Shown here: piece after piece, positions 55,500 to 62,016 of the stretch
How positions within the stretch are numbered: the stretch's first letter is position 1
Layout of the letters: each line of letters begins with the position of its first letter
NCBI GenBank assembly: GCA_031262745.1
Contig: JAISHE010000005.1
Span: forward strand, 27,519-91,518
Direction: 5' to 3'
DNA: 64,000 bases
Source: Culturomica sp.
GTDB taxonomy: Bacteria > Bacteroidota > Bacteroidia > Bacteroidales > Marinifilaceae
The notes under the pieces: generated by a model
The model's input: only the letters and a program-made list of their open reading frames with translations
What the model was told of the DNA's origin: nothing
Databases searched by the model: none
Translations under genes and position numbers: made by a program

Positions 55500-55652
55500 G
55501 CGTCTCCCTTAGGTCGCTGACCTAAGGTTATGAAAATCAGGCTCTGCGAGCCGACCCCGACATCATCGGGCGTATACCATACGCCCCTACATATTCGCCC
55601 GAAGGGCGACATCTTCATAACCGTAGTGTCAAGCGAAGCGCGACCTACGGCT
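55500..55652. repeat. Palindromic-module mosaic, cluster 4
   Basis: Modules are TTAGGTCGCTGACCTAAGG, the inverse of the GGCTCGCAGAGCC/TTTTCATAACC unit, GGGCGTATACCATACGCCCC, CGCCCGAAGGGCG with ACATCTTCATAACC, and GTCAAGCGAAGCGCGACCTACGG. The last one reaches into the 3' end of the minus-strand gene at 55645 and gives that gene its stop codon. Confidence 0.88.
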
Positions 55653-56283
55653 CTCTTTCGCCTTTGGTGTTTTGCCAAGCGAGGGCAAAATAGACAACCT
55701 TCCCGCGCTGTTCTTCTTCAAAATCCAACGTTATAGGCGATTTTGTATCCAATAACGAATTTGTAAACACTTTTATACTTGTGGGTGGCGTGTCGCTCAC
55801 TATCCACTTCACCACTGCTCCCTGAACTCCGGCGGGTTTTGCGCGGTGGTCGCTGCCCGAATCGCGGAAAGAAACGCTGATGCAGCGAACTGTGTTGCGG
55901 TCAATACCCGTTACGTCGGGAACTGTGTCGGGTACGGGTACAGGCGTGCGAGTTGACTTGTGCAACGGTAAGCCCATAGCTGCCTTATCTTCGTCGCTAA
56001 CCTTAGGATTGTAGGTGATATAAGACTTTAGCAACAATCTGAGTTGCTTTTCATACGCTTTGCGGGCTGATTTCTTTGCCTGCACGGCTACGCTTGTCTT
56101 CGTTGCCGGGTTCTCAACTACAGAATATGCCGCTTCCCACTTAGCTCTAAGTGCTGCTATTTCAGCAACAACATCTGCGGGAATGACCCATAATTCTGCA
56201 TTTTCTTCAACTGCGTTTACAACAACACTCTGGAAAGTGTTGAATTGGGCATCTGCGCCCGGGATAAAATCCGTTGTACTCAT
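55645..56283 (-). CDS. Hypothetical protein, FIPGxDAxFNxFQ family
   Basis: The start is set at ATG 56283 (MSTTDFIPGADAQFNTFQ), giving 212 residues; the track start at 56484 runs through the 21-bp repeat array. The N-terminal FIPGADAQFNTFQ stretch, a helical domain with LRAKWEAAYSV and YEKQLRLLLKSYITYNPKVSDEDKAAMGLP, and a fibronectin-III-like C-terminus (VVKWIVSDTPP, PITLDFEEEQRGKVVYFALAWQNTKGE) match a widespread but uncharacterised family. Family members usually continue past GE(K/R)GPWSE; here the frame stops at GEREP, in repeat sequence, so the last strand is probably lost. Confidence 0.6.
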   Translation of the reverse strand: MSTTDFIPGADAQFNTFQSVVVNAVEENAELWVIPADVVAEIAALRAKWEAAYSVVENPATKTSVAVQAKKSARKAYEKQLRLLLKSYITYNPKVSDEDKAAMGLPLHKSTRTPVPVPDTVPDVTGIDRNTVRCISVSFRDSGSDHRAKPAGVQGAVVKWIVSDTPPTSIKVFTNSLLDTKSPITLDFEEEQRGKVVYFALAWQNTKGEREP

Positions 56284-56368
56284 AATGCTAACTATTAGTT
56301 GTTTATATAAAATTCTGCCCACAATTCGGGCGAGTTTGAAATACTCTTTGGATGTTTCGCCGAACTTT

Positions 56369-56494
56369 GAATTGTACAATTGAGCCGGTGAATTGTGCAA
56401 TTGAGTCAATGAATTGTACAATTGAGCCGGTGAATTGTACAATTGAGTCTTTGAATTGTACAAGCGAGTCAATGAATTGTACAATTGAGCTGCT
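56369..56494. repeat. 21-bp tandem repeat array (six units)
   Basis: Six units of exactly 21 bp start with GAATTGTRCAA (R=A/G) and end in GAGCCGGT, GAGTCAAT or similar. The core GAATTGTACAATTGAG is palindromic around TTGTACAA. It lies in the 251-bp gap between the two minus-strand genes at 55645 and 56535. Bases outside the array show no gene. Confidence 0.93.
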
Positions 56495-56534
56495 CGCCGG
56501 CATAAATCTATAACTCAATGTTTCCATTATTGAT

Positions 56535-58814
56535 CTAATTCATCAAACAACGGACGCGGAAGCCATACGACTTAGTGTAGTTGGTACGGTAGACCATAGT
56601 ATCATCGTGGTGCAGATTCCGGAGCCACGCAGTGGAGGAACTATTCTCTGATGACGACCACCAGTGTCCGTTCGTGCCAACGTCGTAGAACGTACCACCG
56701 GAGTTACTCCGGTAGCCACCTGGGCGCCCGTCCCAACCCGAAGTGTTAGTGCCCGAAGTAGAAGCATTGACTGTCCACAAATTAGTACTCTTTAATTCGC
56801 GACCCTCATCTGTACCACGATAACCCGTAGTGTTTGCTTGTGCCTCTGTCATCCCAAGATACATTTCCAAAGTCTTAAACTCCGCATCGCTCGGAACATG
56901 CCAACCATCGGGACAAATGCCCTGTGTATGACCTGAACCATCTACAGCGTATTTCTTATTAAAGTCCGTTGCCGTATTGATTGCGCCCGAAGCTACATTT
57001 TCGCCGTTAACTGCCTCTGCCCAATTATAAAGTCCACCGTAAGTTGTGCAATTATTTTCATCATTACTATAACATATCTTTTGAATGCCGGCTCGTTGAT
57101 GAGTAGAGTAATCCGTGTTGGCTACACGTTCACCTATATTCATATTCTTCGTCATCCAACACTGGGTGCCGATTTGAAGAATCGGATAAACCTTACTATC
57201 GCGACTATCTGTAAAACTCTTACCGTCTAAACTAAACCACGGCTTCATAGGACTTACCGCCAGTGTTAAATTAGCATTATTATTGCAACCGGCAACGTTT
57301 ACTGTACATGTAACCACTTGATTTCCTTCAGTTGAGGTACTATTGGCAAAATCGCTGTAAGAAGGCGTATAGCTGGCTCCGGTTTTAGTTATAATCTCGT
57401 TTTCCCATGTGAACGTTGGAGTTGTTGCAGTATAAGGGACACTCGCTTTCACTGTCGTATGTACACAAGAATTAACTTTGCCGGTTACAGGACTAAACGA
57501 AATTGTAAGATTAGGTATGGTTGTTGTAACAATTACCGAAGCTTCGCCCAGAGCCGTGATAGCTTTGCGCTTAAACTTCAAAGCCAAACTCGCTCCGCTA
57601 AAACTTCCTTGAACGTAGGTTACCGACTCCGAAATTTCATTTGGTAGCAACTCCCAAACTGTTGAACTGCCCTTTTGAACATACCAAACATAACTCACTT
57701 TTGTATCCACCGCAGCACCATTCCACGTTGCGCTTCCCCTGACACTGTCGGAAACTATTATCTCTGCATCAAGACAGTTTATTGATGCAACTTTGATTAT
57801 GCCCGGATTTACTACCACGCTACTACTGCCAAACGTGTGAACTGCACGAAAACCCATTGTATTGTCTATTGTGTCGGTAACGGTGGCTCTCGTCCTGTCC
57901 GAAATCTTTAACTCATCGGTATTTGTGCTCGAAAAACTTCCGCCCTTAGCGATAAAAGAAGCGGCTGTATTTGCCCAAATACTTGCGGCAATGTCGCTTG
58001 TTCCGTTTGCGTTTATTGCGCCGTTGCCGTGAGAAGCGTAAATATCGGAAGTGTTGAAATTGCTGCCGGCATCAACGGAATAACAAAGTTCAGCTACGTT
58101 TCCGCTCATCTCCATCAAACCCCAAAACGTTGCTCCTGCCTGAGCCTGAGTTGAACTCGCAGTGCCAAATGAGGCACTGCGAACAGGTCCCAAATCAGCG
58201 TTGTTATAATTGACGTTAGTTGCAGCTGAAGAAGGCTGCTCATTGACTCTGCCGGCGTTGAGCAAAGAACCCGCTCCACTCAAACCGTTAATGCCGCTTG
58301 CAGAGTTCCAAACAAACTCGCCCGAAAGAGACTGCTGAGGATAAGGTATACGACAAGCCTTTTCATATTCCAACTCGCTCATTGGGCGAAGGCAGGCGTA
58401 ATCGCAATAAGCCAACACATCGGCAGAAGTCAAATAATTGCAAGCTATACATTTGCCATCATCCTCGCCGAAATAAGGCTCTGCGGGATTAAGATTGCAA
58501 CCGAAAACTGCAGGCTTACCCGAAAGATTGGAAAGAACGCAAATGCCGTTGCGATAGCTTGGACGCGATTTATCGCCGAAAACGTACTCTCCTACCTTTA
58601 ACTTATCAAGATCATTTCCTATGCGTGCTTTTTGCTGATCACGAGTAAGATTGTTGAGAAAACTTACATACTGTTCCTGACTAACTTCGTATTTCATGCA
58701 ATAGAAACCCTTATACCCTTTGGGATACGTGGCAGGCAAACTTTTCGCTGCACCTTCACTTCCGCCTGTAATGGGATAAACATTCATAGCATCTTCGCTG
58801 TTCACGGCAATCAT
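56535..58814 (-). CDS. FGE-sulfatase-like / FISUMP surface protein, 5' truncated
   Basis: The 759-residue protein has a formylglycine-enzyme-like domain at about 25-350 (YKGFYCMKYEVSQEQYVSFLN, RPMSELEYEKACR, WGLMEMSGNVAELC, FIAKGGSFSSTNTDELKISDRTRA), Ig-like domains at about 355-520, and a C-terminal FISUMP domain (PILQIGTQCWMTKNMNIGE, GICPDGWHVPSDAEFKTLE, GHWWSSSENSSSTAWLRNL, YGFRVRCLM). The ATG at 58814 is the first in frame, but the frame stays open for 26 codons upstream to a stop and homologues usually have an N-terminal region before GGMIAVNSEDAMNVYP, so no signal peptide is present. This is probably a 5'-truncated relic of a surface protein. Confidence 0.72.
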   Translation of the reverse strand: MIAVNSEDAMNVYPITGGSEGAAKSLPATYPKGYKGFYCMKYEVSQEQYVSFLNNLTRDQQKARIGNDLDKLKVGEYVFGDKSRPSYRNGICVLSNLSGKPAVFGCNLNPAEPYFGEDDGKCIACNYLTSADVLAYCDYACLRPMSELEYEKACRIPYPQQSLSGEFVWNSASGINGLSGAGSLLNAGRVNEQPSSAATNVNYNNADLGPVRSASFGTASSTQAQAGATFWGLMEMSGNVAELCYSVDAGSNFNTSDIYASHGNGAINANGTSDIAASIWANTAASFIAKGGSFSSTNTDELKISDRTRATVTDTIDNTMGFRAVHTFGSSSVVVNPGIIKVASINCLDAEIIVSDSVRGSATWNGAAVDTKVSYVWYVQKGSSTVWELLPNEISESVTYVQGSFSGASLALKFKRKAITALGEASVIVTTTIPNLTISFSPVTGKVNSCVHTTVKASVPYTATTPTFTWENEIITKTGASYTPSYSDFANSTSTEGNQVVTCTVNVAGCNNNANLTLAVSPMKPWFSLDGKSFTDSRDSKVYPILQIGTQCWMTKNMNIGERVANTDYSTHQRAGIQKICYSNDENNCTTYGGLYNWAEAVNGENVASGAINTATDFNKKYAVDGSGHTQGICPDGWHVPSDAEFKTLEMYLGMTEAQANTTGYRGTDEGRELKSTNLWTVNASTSGTNTSGWDGRPGGYRSNSGGTFYDVGTNGHWWSSSENSSSTAWLRNLHHDDTMVYRTNYTKSYGFRVRCLMN

Positions 58815-58841
58815 TCCGCCGTTGTTGCTGCCCAGACGGTT

Positions 58842-59252
58842 AGGCGTGGCACCGGATTTCCGATTATCTATCGCAAGATGGAGCAGAACGGCTCACCCAC
58901 CCCGACGTTCGAGACCGATGACCGGCACACTCACTTCTTGGCGGTTTTGCCCGTGCACCCCGAGTTTCTAAAAGAGAATAACGAAGAGCCTCTCGTAATA
59001 GAGCCGTCGAAGTTAAAATCTCCGAAGGCTATGGAAATTTTGGAATTCTGCAAGGAGCCGAAAAGTCGTAAGGAGATTTTGGATATGTTAGAGGTATTTA
59101 ATCACCCCAAAAACATCAAACCATATATTAAACCTCTTGTTGATTTAGGTTATCTTGCAGAAACAGATCCGGATAAACCTAATAGCTCGAAACAAAAGTA
59201 TTACACAACATCCGAAGGGTTGAATTATCTGTCGATTGTGAATATCGAATAG
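58842..59252 (+). pseudogene. C-terminal fragment of an AlbA_2/HATPase_c_4 ATP-binding regulator
   Basis: From RRGTGFPIIYRKMEQNGSP on, the reading matches the end of the ATP-binding domain of AlbA_2-type (Schlafen-like) proteins of Bacteroidetes: FETDDRHTHFLAVLPVHPEF. A winged-helix tail follows (ILEFCKEPKSRKEILDMLEV, LVDLGYLAETDPDKPNSSKQKYYTT). The 70 codons before it in the track ORF are antisense to the FISUMP gene, so the DNA-binding AlbA_2 domain and most of the ATPase are missing. The truncation joins the truncated 5' end of the divergent FISUMP gene. Confidence 0.72.
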
Positions 59253-59258
59253 AGTCAG

Positions 59259-59354
59259 GTGTAGGTATAAGTGTAGGTATAAGTGTAGGTATAAGTGTAG
59301 GTATAAGTGTAGGTATAAGTTGGAGACTAAGTTGTAGACTAAGTCTTAGACTAA
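59259..59354. repeat. 12-bp tandem array (five plus three units)
   Basis: Five perfect units of GTGTAGGTATAA are followed in phase by GTTGGAGACTAA, GTTGTAGACTAA and GTCTTAGACTAA. The array begins seven bases after the stop codon of the AlbA_2 fragment. Each unit carries TAA in one frame. Confidence 0.95.
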
Positions 59355-59391
59355 GTGGAGTTAGATAATGAAACCAATGCCGACCTTCATA

Positions 59392-59575
59392 TATGGCTCA
59401 CATATAAGGTTATGAAAATCAGGCTCTGCGAGCCGAAAGACAACATAAATCCTTGCCTGAAAGGCAAAATTTTCATAACCGCAGGTCAAGCGAAGCGCGA
59501 CCTGCGGTAGGACACGGGCGACCTACGGTAGTACCAGACATCATCATCGGGCGTATTCCATACGCCCGTACATTA
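59392..59575. repeat. Palindromic-module mosaic, cluster 5
   Basis: It contains the inverse GGTTATGAAAATCAGGCTCTGCGAGCC unit, a GCCTGAAAGGC unit with TTTTCATAACC, GTCAAGCGAAGCGCGACCTGCGG and GGGCGTATTCCATACGCCC. The TTTTCATAACC tail is shared by two module types here and in clusters 1 and 4. Confidence 0.85.
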
Positions 59576-59626
59576 CAGGCGTTGCGGATATTATATTGTG
59601 TGGCGTGAAAATTTTTCTAACATTAT

Positions 59627-59660
59627 TTTGTGATTATTAAAATTTATTACCTACATTTGC
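59627..59660 (+). promoter_or_regulatory. Promoter upstream of the long leader
   Basis: TTTG (59627-59630), a 21-base spacer and TACATTTG (59652-59659) followed by C fit the Bacteroidetes promoter. The next convincing start codon on this strand is nearly 500 bases away at 60149. Confidence 0.6.
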
Positions 59661-60148
59661 CTTGCAATGGTTTCTTTGTAAAAACCATGGTTAATTTCGC
59701 CTCTTTTTTTCCCTTTTTCGGTCTCTTCCGTTTTCATTTTTGACATGATGTAATTATTTAAAAATATTGCAGTTAGCCTCTTTTTGCAAACAACCCTATT
59801 TCATTGATTTTCATCGGTTTTTGACCCTCAATATACCATGGTATTTCAAAATTCTTGTTTTGTAGTTGTATTTCTTTAATTTACAATACTTTAAGGAGAA
59901 ATTTTCGATTTGTTACGGAATTAAACTTAAAAAAATCCATTGTTTTTATAATAACCTCATTTTCATTGTCTTGCATTCATGTTTTAAGCGATGCTTTTAA
60001 CGGGGCATCATTCACGTTTCCCATAAATCGTATGTATAAATCCCTGAAAGTCGACTGTCGGTGGGGAAATAATGTAGAAATAAAGTTTTGTCAATGACGT
60101 AACTTCTTTAATAATAATAAAATATGTGTAACTTTTAAAATTATAACA
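59660..60148 (+). other. Long non-coding leader before the lipoprotein pair
   Basis: This 489-base stretch follows a good promoter and precedes the lipoprotein gene. It is AT-rich, has the palindromes AACCATGGTT near 59690 and CCATGG near 59838, and two GCCTCTTTTT motifs about 80 bases apart. An 80-codon ORF (59855-60097) has no signal, domain or coding bias that I can see, so it is not called. It could be a 5' UTR, a small RNA or a decayed gene. Confidence 0.4.
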
Positions 60149-60763
60149 ATGAGATCAAATTTAATTTTAACGATTGTAGCAAGCGTATGTATAATTAGTT
60201 TATCGGCTTGCGGAGGTAGTAAACGCTTTTCCGACAACTATTCCGGCAATATCAAAGGCAGTCCTTTCGGGGATGTTTATCAGTCTCCTTGCAGCGAATT
60301 GGATTCTGAAACCGACTTCACCGCCACCGGTATAGCCGTAGGTTCACGCTTGCGTATGGGCGAATTGCAGGGTATGGCTCTTGCCAATGCACAGGGTATA
60401 GCACGCCAAAAGATGCAGCATGCCTACAAGGGAGCTATCGATGACTACACCAACAGCGTTGGTACCAACACCGGAACGGACATTGAAACCAAGATTGAAC
60501 GCGGCGGCACTCAAATCATCGACCGCATCATTAACGACACTCGCGCCGTTTGTGGTCCTAAGTTTTCTTCCGTTGATGATAAAGGTAACGTTACCTGCTA
60601 CGTAGGTATCCGTATCAGCAAAAAGGAAATAGCCGCAAAAGTAGCCGAAGCTGTAGCTAATCAGGTTAGTGATGATGAGGAATTGAAAATCCGCTTTAAG
60701 GAACAGGAATTCCGCAAAAGGATGGAAGAAAGTTTCAGCAATTTTAAAGAAGATTCCAAATGA
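60149..60763 (+). CDS. LPP20-type lipoprotein
   Basis: The 204 residues start with a signal peptide ending in a clear lipobox (SLSACGGS). A domain follows with TDFTATGIAVGSRLRMGELQGMALANAQGIARQKMQ, DIETKIERGGTQIIDRIINDTRAVCGPKF and VTCYVGIRISKKEIA, resembling LPP20 lipoproteins, which carry an alpha/beta fold. The start is fixed by the signal peptide. Its stop overlaps the ATG of the next gene by 4 bases, so the two proteins are made together. Function unknown. Confidence 0.75.
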   Translation: MRSNLILTIVASVCIISLSACGGSKRFSDNYSGNIKGSPFGDVYQSPCSELDSETDFTATGIAVGSRLRMGELQGMALANAQGIARQKMQHAYKGAIDDYTNSVGTNTGTDIETKIERGGTQIIDRIINDTRAVCGPKFSSVDDKGNVTCYVGIRISKKEIAAKVAEAVANQVSDDEELKIRFKEQEFRKRMEESFSNFKEDSK

Positions 60764-61587
60764 TGATTCCCTTTATGTATAGAATATGTTTAATTAGTTT
60801 ATGCCTGTTTATGATGACAGGCATAAACTTGGTTCATGCTCAAAACGGTAAACGTCCGGATTGGACTTACGGTATGTTTAAGGATCTTACAAATTCTTAT
60901 ATAGAAGAATCTCATGCCACGGGACCGGATGAAAGTGAAGCTCGCGATAAGGTAGCCACAGAGATTATCAAACGCCGCATAGCGGGCACGGGCTTGCGCA
61001 CTCAAGTTCAGGTGGAAGGTAGTCGCATTTATGTTACGGGCGGCGATGCGGGTACCACCGTTAAATCCCGCGTACTCGACACCTACACCGAAAGGCTGGG
61101 AGCAGGAGAGTATCGTGTGTATCTATTGGTTCAAACGGCAAAAAATCCGTCGTTGGAGTTTGAAGATGTGGAAGTAACCAATCATTACAAATTTTCGCCT
61201 GCGGCTTTTGTTCCGGGTTTGTCGCAGTTTAAAAAAGGTAGCACAGCTAAGGGCTTGTTTATTATCGGTGGAGAAGTTGCCTTTATAGGAGGCATAATCT
61301 GGGCAGAAAATCAGCGTGCCACTTACAATTCCAAGATCAACACAACCCACAATACTGCCGCACGCAATGATTATATAGACAAGGCAAATAATTATGAAAC
61401 CATGCGCAACGTTATGATAGGCGGAGCCGTTGCCGTTTACCTTTATAATATTATAGATGCGGTTGCCTCAAAAGGAAAGAAACATATTGTTGTTTTGGGC
61501 GATGCACATCTTGACGTGAATCCTTTTGCTTCGCCTATGATGAACGGCAGCATGACAAGCGGAGTGTCTTTAACTTTTACATTTTAA
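60760..61587 (+). CDS. Secreted/membrane protein partner of the LPP20 lipoprotein
   Basis: The 275 residues have a signal peptide (MYRICLISLCLFMMTGINLVHA). An LPP20-like region at about 30-130 (WTYGMFKDLTNSYIEESHATGPDESEARDKVATEIIKRRI) is followed by a membrane segment pair (FSPAAFVPGLSQFKKGSTAKGLFIIGGEVAFIGGIIW and VMIGGAVAVYLYNIIDAVAS) with the FVPGLSQFKKG motif of DUF5683-like proteins. The C-terminus ends in a strand with a terminal Phe (VSLTFTF), a hint of outer-membrane insertion. It overlaps the preceding lipoprotein gene. Confidence 0.7.
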   Translation: MMIPFMYRICLISLCLFMMTGINLVHAQNGKRPDWTYGMFKDLTNSYIEESHATGPDESEARDKVATEIIKRRIAGTGLRTQVQVEGSRIYVTGGDAGTTVKSRVLDTYTERLGAGEYRVYLLVQTAKNPSLEFEDVEVTNHYKFSPAAFVPGLSQFKKGSTAKGLFIIGGEVAFIGGIIWAENQRATYNSKINTTHNTAARNDYIDKANNYETMRNVMIGGAVAVYLYNIIDAVASKGKKHIVVLGDAHLDVNPFASPMMNGSMTSGVSLTFTF

Positions 61588-61599
61588 ATAGGAGAAAAG

Positions 61600-61935
61600 A
61601 TGAAAAAATTAATTACGGTCTTGGGAATATTGCTTTTGTGCGCAGTATTTACCTTTTGCAGCAAGACAGAGCATGAGCAATTTTCTACAATTTACGGAGT
61701 GGTTACCGATTATGACACAAGCGAACCTATATCGGGAGCAACGGTAGTTTTGTCTCCCGGCGGTAAAACGCAAACCACCGGCTTGGACGGCAGTTTTGAG
61801 TTTGTGAATTTGGATCCTAAGCAATACACGCTTACCGTTCAGAAATCGGGTTATCAAACGAATAATAAATCAGTCAAGGCAGTGGTTGATGAACTAAGGA
61901 CTGAGGCAAATATTACTTTGAAAAAAACAGATTAA
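61600..61935 (+). CDS. Carboxypeptidase-regulatory-like lipoprotein
   Basis: The 111 residues have a lipoprotein signal (LLLCAVFTFCSK) and one CarboxypepD_reg-like beta domain: IYGVVTDYDTSEPISGATVVLSPGGKTQTTGLDGSFEFVNLDPKQYTLTVQKSGYQ. It is a short paralogue of the N-terminus of the large gene at 62017. It probably represents a truncated copy or a stand-alone surface domain. Confidence 0.75.
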   Translation: MKKLITVLGILLLCAVFTFCSKTEHEQFSTIYGVVTDYDTSEPISGATVVLSPGGKTQTTGLDGSFEFVNLDPKQYTLTVQKSGYQTNNKSVKAVVDELRTEANITLKKTD

Positions 61936-61962
61936 TATACAAGAGTTAGCTGATTATAATAG

Positions 61963-62013
61963 AGTGGTTGATGAGTTGAGGATGGAATCGATGTTACTTT
62001 GAAGAAACAGAAT
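61963..62013 (+). pseudogene. Relic copy of the 3' end of the preceding gene
   Basis: GTGGTTGATGAGTTGAGGAT repeats the last segment of the gene above (GTGGTTGATGAACTAAGGAC at 61883) and the tail, up to ACTTTGAAGAAACAG, also matches, with a one-base deletion. It sits directly before the ATG at 62017, as if a duplicate gene had been lost between the two copies. Confidence 0.65.
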
Positions 62014-62016
62014 GAT

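Noticed and set aside
58632-58841. First 70 codons of the 206-codon plus-strand ORF
   Set aside because: They are antisense to the FISUMP gene and show no similarity to the AlbA_2 family; only the part from 58842 is homologous.
59855-60097. 80-codon ORF in the leader
   Set aside because: No signal peptide cleavage site, domain or coding bias, and the start is ATG by chance in AT-rich sequence.
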